Positions 38,576-47,379 of a DNA stretch of 64,000 bases are shown here, piece by piece. The notes beneath the pieces were generated by a model. It did not search any database, was not told the origin of the DNA, and worked only from the letters and a program-made list of their open reading frames with translations. The DNA is from Roseovarius sp. Its GTDB lineage: Bacteria > Pseudomonadota > Alphaproteobacteria > Rhodobacterales > Rhodobacteraceae. The stretch's first letter is position 1. Every line of letters begins with the position of its first letter. The position numbers were made by a program, and so were the translations under genes. The stretch spans positions 124,001 to 188,000 of the forward strand of contig JACIYT010000002.1 in assembly GCA_014359765.1 (NCBI GenBank), given 5' to 3'.

Positions 38576-39352
38576 ATGACAGGCGACATCGTGGTGGAAC
38601 GCGGGGGCGGGCTGGCGACGGTGACCCTGTCCCGGCCGGAGAAGCTCAACGCGCTGACCCTGGAGATGCGCACCGAGCTGCGCGATGCGTTCCGCGATTT
38701 CAGCACCGACCCCGAGGTGCGGGCGGTGCTGCTGCGCGCCGAGGGGCGGGCCTTCTGCGCCGGCGCCGACATCACGACGATGGGCAAGGATGACGTCTGG
38801 GGGGATCGCGCCCGGCTCTGGCGGGCGCATCAGATGATCCTCGCGATCTACAACTGCGAAAAGCCGGTGGTCGCGGCGGTGCGCGGCCCGGCGGTGGGCA
38901 TCGGCCTGAGCATCGCGCTGGCCTGTGACGTGGTGATTGCGTCGCAGACCGCGCAGCTCGGCCAGGTCTTTCGCCGGATCGGCCTTGCCCCCGATGGCGG
39001 CGCCGCCTTCTTCCTTCAGAACCTGATCGGGCGGCAGCGGGCCACCGATCTCGCCTTCACCGCGCGCATGGTGCCGGCCGAAGAGGCGCTGGGCCTCGGG
39101 CTGGTCAGCCAGGTCCACCCCGATGCGGCGCTGGACAGGGCGGCACATGCCTATGCCGAGGACCTCGCCAGCGGGCCGACCCTCGCGCTGGCCGGGGCCA
39201 AACGCCTCATGCGCGCGGCGATGCAGCCGGCGCTGGAGAGCTTTCTCGATACCGAGGCGGTGATCCAGGGCCAGATCATCAAGAGCGCCGATCACGCCGA
39301 GGGGATCGATGCCTTTCTGAACAGGAGGGAACCGCGGTTTCGTGGTGTCTAG
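38576..39352 (+). CDS. Enoyl-CoA hydratase/isomerase family (PaaG-like)
   Basis: AFCAGADITTM; GPAVGIGLSIALACDVVIASQTAQLGQVFRRIGLAPDGG. Confidence 0.9.
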   Translation: MTGDIVVERGGGLATVTLSRPEKLNALTLEMRTELRDAFRDFSTDPEVRAVLLRAEGRAFCAGADITTMGKDDVWGDRARLWRAHQMILAIYNCEKPVVAAVRGPAVGIGLSIALACDVVIASQTAQLGQVFRRIGLAPDGGAAFFLQNLIGRQRATDLAFTARMVPAEEALGLGLVSQVHPDAALDRAAHAYAEDLASGPTLALAGAKRLMRAAMQPALESFLDTEAVIQGQIIKSADHAEGIDAFLNRREPRFRGV

Positions 39353-39445
39353 GGCATGTCGCGCGGGCCGGGCGAGGACACATGACCTCGATCCGCACGG
39401 CTCCGCCGGCACTGCCGGGCGCGACGACAGGGGAAGGAAACGGAG

Positions 39446-39967
39446 ATGGACACGCTAATCGCAGCACTTGGCCGGGTATCGCGGATCGTCACCTATGTTG
39501 CGGCGGCGCTTGCGGCGCTGATGATGGTGCATGTCGCCGTCGATGTCATCCTGAGTCAGTTCATCGCCGAGCCGCTGCCGGGAACCGTGGACTATGTGTC
39601 CTACTATTACATGGTCGGCCTCGTCTTTCTGCCCCTCGCCTTCGTCGAATCCGGCAACGAGCATATCCGGGTTGACCTGCTCCACGATCGGCTTCCGCCG
39701 CCGGCACGGACCGTTCTCGACATGCTGGCCCTCGCTCTGTCGATGGTGTTCTATGGCCTGCTCACATGGCAGACCTGGATCGACGCGGTGGAGAAATACG
39801 CCATCGGGGAACGCTCGATGGGGATGGCGGCGGTGACGGTCTGGCCGGGCCGCTTCTTCGTGCCTCTCGGCGCGGGGCTCATGGTGATTCTCCTGCTGGC
39901 CAAGCTGATCCGGCGGCCGTTCACCGAGGCGGTCATGCTCCGCCCCGATCATGACATGCACGAATAG
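39446..39967 (+). CDS. dctQ: TRAP transporter small permease (DctQ)
   Basis: 4-TM protein with YYYMVGLVFLPLAFVESGNEHIRVDLLHDRLP, directly upstream of DctM. Confidence 0.88.
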   Translation: MDTLIAALGRVSRIVTYVAAALAALMMVHVAVDVILSQFIAEPLPGTVDYVSYYYMVGLVFLPLAFVESGNEHIRVDLLHDRLPPPARTVLDMLALALSMVFYGLLTWQTWIDAVEKYAIGERSMGMAAVTVWPGRFFVPLGAGLMVILLLAKLIRRPFTEAVMLRPDHDMHE

Positions 39968-39977
39968 GAGCGCAACG

Positions 39978-41285
39978 GTGAGCTTTTTCCAGATCGGCCT
40001 TTGCGGCATTTTCTCGGTCATCATCCTGGTCCTGCTGCGCGTCCCGATCGCGGTGGCGCTGGGGATCGTGTCCTTCTTCGGGTTCTGGGCGATGCTGGGC
40101 AGCGGCGCGGCCTTCGGTCTGCTCACGGCGGTGCCATACAACTTTGCCGCGCACTGGACGCTGAGCTCGATCCCGATGTTCCTTCTGATGGGCTATGTCT
40201 GTTACCAGACAGACATCACCCGAGGGATCTTCAGGGCGGCGCGGGTGTGGCTGTCGTTCCTGCCCGGGGGGCTGGCAGTCGCGAGCGTCGCCGGCGCCGC
40301 CCTGTTCTCGGCTGCCGCGGGATCGAGCCTCGCCTGTGCCGCGGCGATGGGGCGGATCGCCGTGCCCGAGATGCTGAAGCGCAACTATGATCCCGGGCTG
40401 AGCACGGCAGTGGTGGCCGCGGCAGGCACGATGGGATCGCTCATCCCGCCGAGCATTCTGCTGATCATCTATGGAATTCTTGCCGAGGTCTCGATCAGCA
40501 AGCTGTTTCTTGCCGCCATCGTGCCGGGGCTTCTGACGATGTTCGGATATGTCGGGGTGATCGTCATTCGTGCCAGGATGAATCCCGACATGGCGCCGCC
40601 GCTCGACGAGCGCGGGACATGGTCCGAACGCCTGGCGGCGCTGGGCGATACCTGGCCGGTTCTGCTTCTGGTCGTGGGCGTGTTCGGGGGCCTTTTTACC
40701 GGGATCTTCACACCCACCCAGGCCGGCGCCGTCGGCGCCGCGTTGTCCTTCGTGATCGCGGCGGCACGCGGCACACTGAACTGGAGGGTCTCGAAGATCG
40801 CGCTGATGGACACCGCGAAGATGACCGCGGCGATCTTCATCATCGCGGTCGGTGCGAACCTGTTTTCCCGGTTTCTGGCGATCAGCGGGGTTCCCGATGC
40901 GATGTCGGGCCTGGTGATCGACATGGGCGCCAGCTACGTGATGCTGGTCGTCGGGACGGCGGTGATCTTCTGCCTGCTGGGCATGATCCTCGATCCGCTG
41001 GGCATCATGTTGCTGACGCTGCCGATCCTGCTGCCGATTTTCGAGGCGAACCACATCAGCCTGATCTGGCTTGGCGTTCTCGCCACCAAGCTCGTCGAGA
41101 TGGCGCTGATCACGCCGCCGGTGGGTCTCAACGTCTTCGTGATCAAGGGGATCGTCGGGGATGCTGTGCCGATCGGGCGGATCTTCAAGGGCGTCATGTG
41201 GTTCCTCGCGGCCGATGTTCTGGTGCTGGTCGTCATGATCGCCTTTCCCGAGCTGATCATGTTCCTGCCGGGACTTGGAAAGTGA
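39978..41285 (+). CDS. dctM: TRAP transporter large permease (DctM)
   Basis: GTG start; AAGSSLACAAAMGRIAVPEMLKRNYDPGLSTAVVAAAGTMGSLIPPSILLIIYGI; GLFTGIFTPTQAGAVGA. Confidence 0.93.
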   Translation: MSFFQIGLCGIFSVIILVLLRVPIAVALGIVSFFGFWAMLGSGAAFGLLTAVPYNFAAHWTLSSIPMFLLMGYVCYQTDITRGIFRAARVWLSFLPGGLAVASVAGAALFSAAAGSSLACAAAMGRIAVPEMLKRNYDPGLSTAVVAAAGTMGSLIPPSILLIIYGILAEVSISKLFLAAIVPGLLTMFGYVGVIVIRARMNPDMAPPLDERGTWSERLAALGDTWPVLLLVVGVFGGLFTGIFTPTQAGAVGAALSFVIAAARGTLNWRVSKIALMDTAKMTAAIFIIAVGANLFSRFLAISGVPDAMSGLVIDMGASYVMLVVGTAVIFCLLGMILDPLGIMLLTLPILLPIFEANHISLIWLGVLATKLVEMALITPPVGLNVFVIKGIVGDAVPIGRIFKGVMWFLAADVLVLVVMIAFPELIMFLPGLGK

Positions 41286-41350
41286 GGCGGCCCCGGAGGG
41301 CCGCGGTGAAACCCGCGCAAAGGCGGATTGTGATGAAGAGGAGGAGAAAG

Positions 41351-42484
41351 ATGATGCTGAACAGGATGCTGGCGGTGCTGGCTGCGGGCGCGGTGCTCGG
41401 GGCGGCGCCGGCCCTGGCGGAGAAACGCGTGACGGTCAGCACATGGACCTCGCCCAATCACGCGGCCTCGCGAGGCCATACCGCCTTTATCGAGATGACG
41501 GACGCCGAATCTCCAGGGACATTCAAGTTCCATCAGTTCACTGGCGGCGCGCTGCTCGGCCCCAAGCCGACGCTGTCCGGGCTCCGCGACGGCGTGGCCG
41601 ATGTGGGCCTGCTGGCATTTACCTATTTCCGCTCGGAAATGCCCTATGCGCAGATGGTCGCCGATCTCGCGCTTCTGGGCGACGACCACTATGTGATGGC
41701 CGGGGCGACCAGCGAATTCGTGATGCTGCACTGTCAGCCCTGCAAGGACGAGTTCGCCCGGAACGGCATGGTGGCGCTCAGCGGGCTCAGCACCGCGCCC
41801 TATGTTCTGCTGACGACCGTGCCGATCGTGGAGATCGCGGACATGAAGGGCGTCAAGGTGCGCACCGGGGGATCTGTCTGGGATCGCTGGGCGGTCCGGC
41901 TCGGGGCCGAGCCGGTGAACGTGCCGTCGAGCGAGATGTATGACACGATGAGCCACGGGGTCGTGACCGCGGCGGTGCAGCCTGTTGGCGCGCTCAAGGG
42001 CCACAGCCTGATCGAAGTGGCCAGGCATCTCACGAACCTGCCCCTCGGCACCTATCATTCCGGTTCGATCTTTGCCGTCGGCCCGAGGTTCTGGCGGGGG
42101 CTGTCGCTCGAGGAGCGCGAGAAGTTCACTGCCAGAATGCCCGAAGCCCTCGCCCAGACCGAGGTCTATTACGAAACCGACGATCTCGCCGTGCTCGAGG
42201 AAGCGGGGACACTGGGCCTGACGGTCCACGAGCCGTCGCCGGAGTTCCTCCAGGATCTGCTGGATTTCCGCGTCGCCGATCTGGACGAGATCGCGCGCAT
42301 CTCGCGCGAGGAGCGCGGGATCGAGGATCCCGAGGCGCTGATCGCGACCTACCGGGGGCTGATCACGAAATGGCAGGACCTGGTGGCGCCGCTGCACCCG
42401 ATCCGCGACAATCCCCAGCCCTACGCGGATCTTCTGCGGCAGGAAATCTATTCGAAGATCGACCTCGCAACCTATCCGGATTGA
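41351..42484 (+). CDS. dctP: TRAP transporter substrate-binding protein (DctP)
   Basis: Signal peptide MMLNRMLAVLAAGAVLGAAPALA; VPIVEIADMKGVKVRTGG; follows DctQM (alternative start 41333). Confidence 0.88.
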   Translation: MMLNRMLAVLAAGAVLGAAPALAEKRVTVSTWTSPNHAASRGHTAFIEMTDAESPGTFKFHQFTGGALLGPKPTLSGLRDGVADVGLLAFTYFRSEMPYAQMVADLALLGDDHYVMAGATSEFVMLHCQPCKDEFARNGMVALSGLSTAPYVLLTTVPIVEIADMKGVKVRTGGSVWDRWAVRLGAEPVNVPSSEMYDTMSHGVVTAAVQPVGALKGHSLIEVARHLTNLPLGTYHSGSIFAVGPRFWRGLSLEEREKFTARMPEALAQTEVYYETDDLAVLEEAGTLGLTVHEPSPEFLQDLLDFRVADLDEIARISREERGIEDPEALIATYRGLITKWQDLVAPLHPIRDNPQPYADLLRQEIYSKIDLATYPD

Positions 42485-42504
42485 GAACCGGGCGCTGTGC
42501 GGGC

Positions 42505-42534
42505 ACTGCGGCCCTCCCGTGGGAGGGCCGCAGT
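42505..42534. terminator. 28-of-30-bp perfect inverted repeat between convergent genes
   Basis: ACTGCGGCCCTCCC-GT-GGGAGGGCCGCAGT (14-bp arms) between dctP stop (42484) and thiolase stop (42540). Confidence 0.7.
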
Positions 42535-42539
42535 CCGGA

Positions 42540-43685
42540 TCAGAGCGTGGCCCCGGTGCCGAGGATATTCGTCACCTGGCTCGACAGGACGCCGCCGTTG
42601 CCATGCGCCAGCGCGATCTCGGCGCCGGGGATCTGACGCTCTCCGGCCTCGCCGCGCAGCTGCCGCACCGCTTCGACCAGGGTAAAGATGCCATACATGC
42701 CGGGATGCACGCAGGACAGCCCGCCGCCATTGGTGTTCACCGGCAGGTGACCACCGGGCGCGATGCCGCCCCCCTCGACAAAGGCACCGCCCTCGCCCTT
42801 GGCGCAGAATCCGAGATCCTCGAGGAACAGGATCACGTTGATCGTGAAGGCATCGTAGAGCTGCACCACGTCGATATCCGCGGGCCGCAGGCCGGCCATC
42901 GCCATCGCGGCACGACCCGACTGCACGGCGCCGGTCACGGTCAGATCCGCCATTTCCGAGATGTCCCGATGAGTCGTGCCCTCGCCGCCGCCCAGCAGAT
43001 AGACCGGCGGCTGCGGGTGGTCCCTCGCCGTCTCCGCGCGCCGCATCACCAGCGCGCCGCCGCCATCGGTGACCAGACAGCAGTCGCGCACCCGCAGCGG
43101 ATCCGACACGAGCCGCGAGGCCATGACATCCTCCCGCGTCAGCGGGTCGCGCACAAAGGCATCGGGGTTCTTGCGCGCCCAGGCACGGGCGGCGACCGCC
43201 ACATCGGCGAGCTGTTCGCGCGTGGTCCCGAACTGCGTCATGTGACGATCCGCGGCAAGCGCGTAGGAGGACAGCGGGAACAACGGCCGGTAGGGCGCCT
43301 CGTGGGTCGGCAGCCCGAGCGCGGTCATCAGCTTGCCCGAGGCGGTGCGCTGGTTCGAGCCGTAACAGATGAGCACGGTATCGGCGAGGCGCAGCTCGAG
43401 CAGCATGGCCGCCCAGAGCGTGTGCGACAGGAAGGACGATCCGCCCATCCGGTTGTTCATCGTGAACTTTGGCCGCAGGCCCAGCTCCTGCGCCAGGGTC
43501 AGCCCCGAGAGCATGTCGAGCGGCTGGCAGGTGGCGATCGCGTCCACCTCGTGCAGCGACATCCCGGCATCGGCGAGCGCGCCATGCGCCGCCTCGATGG
43601 TGATTTCCATCGAGGTCTTGCCATGTGCCTCGCCACAGCCGGCGAGCGCGGCCCCGACGATGGCGGCCCTTCCGCGCAGGCTCAT
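42540..43685 (-). CDS. Thiolase-superfamily / lipid-transfer-protein-like acetyl-CoA acetyltransferase
   Basis: AAIVGAALAGCGEAHGKT; VQLYDAFTINVILFLEDLGF; NTNGGGLSCVHPGMYGIF; ILGTG. Confidence 0.88.
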   Translation of the reverse strand: MSLRGRAAIVGAALAGCGEAHGKTSMEITIEAAHGALADAGMSLHEVDAIATCQPLDMLSGLTLAQELGLRPKFTMNNRMGGSSFLSHTLWAAMLLELRLADTVLICYGSNQRTASGKLMTALGLPTHEAPYRPLFPLSSYALAADRHMTQFGTTREQLADVAVAARAWARKNPDAFVRDPLTREDVMASRLVSDPLRVRDCCLVTDGGGALVMRRAETARDHPQPPVYLLGGGEGTTHRDISEMADLTVTGAVQSGRAAMAMAGLRPADIDVVQLYDAFTINVILFLEDLGFCAKGEGGAFVEGGGIAPGGHLPVNTNGGGLSCVHPGMYGIFTLVEAVRQLRGEAGERQIPGAEIALAHGNGGVLSSQVTNILGTGATL

Positions 43686-44077
43686 GACATGGCTCCTTCG
43701 GGCCGGAACACCACCGCCGGTTCGCCATCCGCACCCTTGCCGATTGTCGCCGTCACCCGGAGGCCCGCGGTAATGTCGTCATTGGCGATGCCGTCCACGC
43801 GCGACATCATGCGCACGCCCTCCTCGAGGTCCACCAGAACCACGTTGTAGTCGCCGCCCTTCTCGGGTCTGCGGCGGACGATCGTGCGTGCGTGAACGGT
43901 GCCGCGCCCCGTGGGCGCCACCCAGCCGAGCGCGGCGCCGCCGCAGGCCGGGCAGATCACGCGCGGATGAAAGACATGCGTGCCGCAGCCATCGCATTTC
44001 TGTATCTCGAAGACGCCTTCCGCCAGCCTGGCGGCAAAGACGGCATCGGGCCCCGGGCCCTCGAATGCTGTTCCCAT
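43682..44077 (-). CDS. Zn-ribbon OB-fold protein (DUF35)
   Basis: QKCDGCGTHVFHPRVICPACGGAALGWVAPTGRGTVHARTIV; overlaps thiolase start by 4 bp. Confidence 0.92.
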   Translation of the reverse strand: MGTAFEGPGPDAVFAARLAEGVFEIQKCDGCGTHVFHPRVICPACGGAALGWVAPTGRGTVHARTIVRRRPEKGGDYNVVLVDLEEGVRMMSRVDGIANDDITAGLRVTATIGKGADGEPAVVFRPEGAMS

Positions 44078-44079
44078 GA

Positions 44080-44844
44080 TCAGAACCCGATGTGATACCC
44101 GCCGTTCACGCTCAGGTGCTGGCCGGTGATGTAGGATGCCGCCTCCGACAGCAGGAAGCAGACCGGCCTTGCAACCTCGTCGGGGGTGCTCATCCGGCCC
44201 ATCGGGATCTGTGCCATGTATTTGTCCACGAACTTGTCGGAGCGGATCGTCTCGGTCATCGGCGTCTCCACCATCCCGAAACAGACCGAGTTGACGCTGA
44301 TCTGGTAACGGCCCCATTCCCGGGCCGCGCTCATCGTCAGGCCGAGCACGCCGGATTTCGCCGCGCCATAGTTGATCTGCCCGATCGTGCCGCGGCGTCC
44401 GGCATCCGACGAGATGTTGACGATGGCGCGTCGCGCGGGCGCGCCAAGGTTCTTCTCGGCCTGCGCGCGGTAATAGCTGCCCACCGCCTGAAGGCAGGCA
44501 AAGACGCCGGTGAGGTTCACGTCGATGACCTGCTGCCATGTCGCGCGGTCCATCTTGTGGATCATGGCGGCGCGCACGATCCCGGCGTTGTTCACCAGCC
44601 CGTTGATGTCTCCGAAGGCGTCGAGGGTGAATTTCACCAGCTGTTCCGGAAATGCCGGGTCGGCCACATCGCCGGCGATGGCGCGGGCATTGCCGCCGAT
44701 TTGCTCGGCGGTTTGCGCCGCGTTGGCCTCGTTCACGTCGTTCACCACCACCCGGGCGCCGAGGTCGGCGGCGAGCATGGCGATGCCGCGTCCGATCCCC
44801 TGGCCGGCGCCGGTGACGATGACCACCTGGTTTTCCAGTGACAT
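44080..44844 (-). CDS. SDR family oxidoreductase (FabG-like)
   Basis: VTGAGQGIGRGIAMLAADLGARVVVNDV; NNAGIVRAAMIHKM; YGAAKSGVLGL. Confidence 0.92.
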   Translation of the reverse strand: MSLENQVVIVTGAGQGIGRGIAMLAADLGARVVVNDVNEANAAQTAEQIGGNARAIAGDVADPAFPEQLVKFTLDAFGDINGLVNNAGIVRAAMIHKMDRATWQQVIDVNLTGVFACLQAVGSYYRAQAEKNLGAPARRAIVNISSDAGRRGTIGQINYGAAKSGVLGLTMSAAREWGRYQISVNSVCFGMVETPMTETIRSDKFVDKYMAQIPMGRMSTPDEVARPVCFLLSEAASYITGQHLSVNGGYHIGF

Positions 44845-44852
44845 CGGGTTGA

Positions 44853-45311
44853 TCATGTATCTTCCTCCTCGGTTTTCCCGGTTTTCCCGGTTCGGTCTGT
44901 CGGGGGCGGCGCGAGCCGCTTGATCACCGCGTCGCCATGGGCGAGGCGGCGGCCTTCCTGGTTGACGATCTCGCCCTGCACGAAGACCAGCTTGCGCCCG
45001 CCGCCGGCGATGCGGGCGCGCGCGTGCAGCACGTCGCCCTCGAGTGCCGGGGCGACAAAGCTCGTGGTGAGCGACAGCGTCAGGCAGCGATGACCGGGCT
45101 TGCCTTCGCCGGCGAAGGCCGCGCAGAAGGTCACCGCGTTGTCGAGCATGGTCGCAAAGACGCCGCCATGCACGGCGAAGGCACCGTTGAGATGGTCCCG
45201 CGTGATTGTCAGCTGCAATTCGGCGGCGTCGTGCGACCAGGACACGAAGCGCACACCCAGAAGGGCGTTGAACGGGGCGGGGATCTCGGGTCTGCCGTCC
45301 TGTGCGCTCAT
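44853..45311 (-). CDS. PaaI-family thioesterase
   Basis: LNGAFAVHGGVFATMLDNAVTFCAAF hotdog motif; start MSAQDG at 45311. Confidence 0.85.
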   Translation of the reverse strand: MSAQDGRPEIPAPFNALLGVRFVSWSHDAAELQLTITRDHLNGAFAVHGGVFATMLDNAVTFCAAFAGEGKPGHRCLTLSLTTSFVAPALEGDVLHARARIAGGGRKLVFVQGEIVNQEGRRLAHGDAVIKRLAPPPTDRTGKTGKTEEEDT

Positions 45312-45312
45312 G

Positions 45313-47280
45313 TCATGCCACCTTCCAGCGATGCGATACGCGCACCATCCCCGCCGCCGCCATCGCCAGCACGAGCCCCGCGCCGACCGCCGCCGGAATG
45401 GGAATCGGCAGCATCGCGGTCTCCGGCAGGGCGAGCGCCAGACCGGCCATCGCGAGCAGGATCCGCGCCAGAACGCCTGCCGGGCCGGGCTCGATCCGGC
45501 CAATGCGGAGCAGATAACCCTGAAGCGCCGCGCAGATCAGCAGGACCCCGATACCCGCGCGGGCGATCGTCACCACGCTGTCGAGCAGCCCCGACTGAAG
45601 GGTGAAGGCGGGATCGAGAACGAAGAAGAACGGCAGGACGTAGATGACCGTGCCCAGCTTCATCGCCTCGAAGGCCGCGGCAAAGGGCCGTGCCCGGGCG
45701 ATCGCCGCGGCGGCGAAGGCCGCCAGCGCCACCGGCGGCGTGATGAAGCTCAGCATGCTCCAGTAGAGGATGAACAGATGGACCCCGATCGGATCGAGCC
45801 CGCCGGCAATCAGCGCCGGGGCGAGCGATACGGCAAGGATCACATAGGCGGCCGTCACCGTCATGCCCATCCCGAGCACGAAGCTCGTCAACGCGCCCAG
45901 CAGCAGCAGCAGCAATGTGTTGCCGCCGGCGATATAGAGCAGGTCGTTCGAGATCGTGCCCGACATCCCGGTGACCGCCAGCCCGCCCACGATCAGCCCG
46001 ACCGCCGCGAGAATGGCGACCAGTTCGACGAACAGCCGCCCCGTGGCCACCAGGAAGTTCATCAACTCCTGCCAGCCCCAGCGCGATTTCGAGAGCAGCT
46101 GGTTGAGGACAAGCAACAGCGCGGTGGCATAGAACGGGGCGATGGCCTCGCGCTTGAGGTAGAGCAGCATCCAGATCAGAAGCGCGAAGACGGCGAGGAA
46201 ATACCAGCCCTCGCGCAGCACCTTGCCGATGCGGGGGAGATCGGCCCGCGGCACGCCTTGCAGCCCGTTGCGCGCCGAATAGGCGTCGATCTGGGCGAAG
46301 AGGGCGAAGAAATAGAGTATCGAGGGCAGGACCGCCGCGACGACGATATTGGCGTAATCGGTCATCAGGAAGGTCGCCATGACAAAGGCGGTGGCCCCCA
46401 TGATCGGCGGCATCAGCACCGCGCCGGTCGAGGCCGCCGCCTCGATCCCGGCGGCGTAGCTTGGCCGGAAACCCACCTTCTTCATCGCCGGAATGGTGAT
46501 CGAGCCGGTGGTGAGCACGTTGGTGATGACGCTGCCGCTCATCGAGCCGGTCAGCCCGCTGGTCAGCACACCCACCTTCGCCGGCCCGCCCCGGACATGG
46601 CCGAGCGCGGCAAAGGCGATGTCGATGAAGAACGGCCCCGCCCCGGTATGCTGCATCGCGACCCCGAAGATCATGAAGCCGATCACGAGGTTGACGAAAC
46701 TGCGCATCGGGATGCCGAGCACGCTCTCGCCGCTCATCGCGTGAAAGATCGCCGTCTCGACGGGGGGGCGCTGGAAACCCTGGATCGGTCCCGGCGCATG
46801 GTCGGCGATCATGGGATAGACGGAAAACAGCAGGATGATCACGAAGAGCATCCAGCCGCCGGTGCGCCGGGCCGCCACCAGCAGCAGGAACCAGAAGGTG
46901 AAACTGGCGATCACGGCATGGGTCGGGGCGGCAAAGTCCCACCCCTTGTTCACCACGCTGCGCCCGAAATAGACGAAGAACGCGCAGGTCGCGAGCGCCA
47001 GCAGCGCCAGGAAGTAATCCCACCACCGGGTCGGTCCCTGCGGGTTGGTGGCCGAACAGGGGAACACCAGATAGACCAGCGGCAGCGTGAGCAGCAGCAT
47101 CACGTAGAGGTAGTGAATCTCGAGCAGGCGGATGTTCATGAAGAACCCGAGATTGAACAGATGGTTGATCGAGGCCGCCGACAGCAGCAGCGCCGATGCC
47201 GCGAGTATCCAGCGCAGCGGCTCTGGTGGGGTGCCCGTTATGGCCGGCGCGGCCTTCCTGTCCTGCGCGTCCTGTGACAT
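45313..47280 (-). CDS. TRAP transporter fused permease (4TM/12TM, TAXI-type)
   Basis: 655 aa, many TMs; GLTGSMSGSVITNVLTTGSITIPAMKKVGFRPSYAAGIEAAASTGAVLMPPIMGATAFVMA. Confidence 0.94.
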   Translation of the reverse strand: MSQDAQDRKAAPAITGTPPEPLRWILAASALLLSAASINHLFNLGFFMNIRLLEIHYLYVMLLLTLPLVYLVFPCSATNPQGPTRWWDYFLALLALATCAFFVYFGRSVVNKGWDFAAPTHAVIASFTFWFLLLVAARRTGGWMLFVIILLFSVYPMIADHAPGPIQGFQRPPVETAIFHAMSGESVLGIPMRSFVNLVIGFMIFGVAMQHTGAGPFFIDIAFAALGHVRGGPAKVGVLTSGLTGSMSGSVITNVLTTGSITIPAMKKVGFRPSYAAGIEAAASTGAVLMPPIMGATAFVMATFLMTDYANIVVAAVLPSILYFFALFAQIDAYSARNGLQGVPRADLPRIGKVLREGWYFLAVFALLIWMLLYLKREAIAPFYATALLLVLNQLLSKSRWGWQELMNFLVATGRLFVELVAILAAVGLIVGGLAVTGMSGTISNDLLYIAGGNTLLLLLLGALTSFVLGMGMTVTAAYVILAVSLAPALIAGGLDPIGVHLFILYWSMLSFITPPVALAAFAAAAIARARPFAAAFEAMKLGTVIYVLPFFFVLDPAFTLQSGLLDSVVTIARAGIGVLLICAALQGYLLRIGRIEPGPAGVLARILLAMAGLALALPETAMLPIPIPAAVGAGLVLAMAAAGMVRVSHRWKVA

Positions 47281-47343
47281 GCCTGCCTTTCGGTGTTGTC
47301 GCGGTTGCCCGTATGGCCGTTCATGGCCGTGTGCCCGATGGTC

Positions 47344-47373
47344 CTGGCGCCCCCGCCAGAGGGGGGGCGCCAG
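47344..47373 (-). promoter_or_regulatory. Stem-loop between TAXI substrate-binding protein and fused permease
   Basis: CTGGCGCCCCC-N8-GGGGGCGCCAG, 11-bp perfect arms, immediately 3' of the SBP stop (47380, minus strand). Confidence 0.75.
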
Positions 47374-47379
47374 CTGGTG

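Noticed and set aside
45100-47277. 725-aa plus-strand ORF
   Set aside because: Antisense of the fused TRAP permease; low-complexity charged composition
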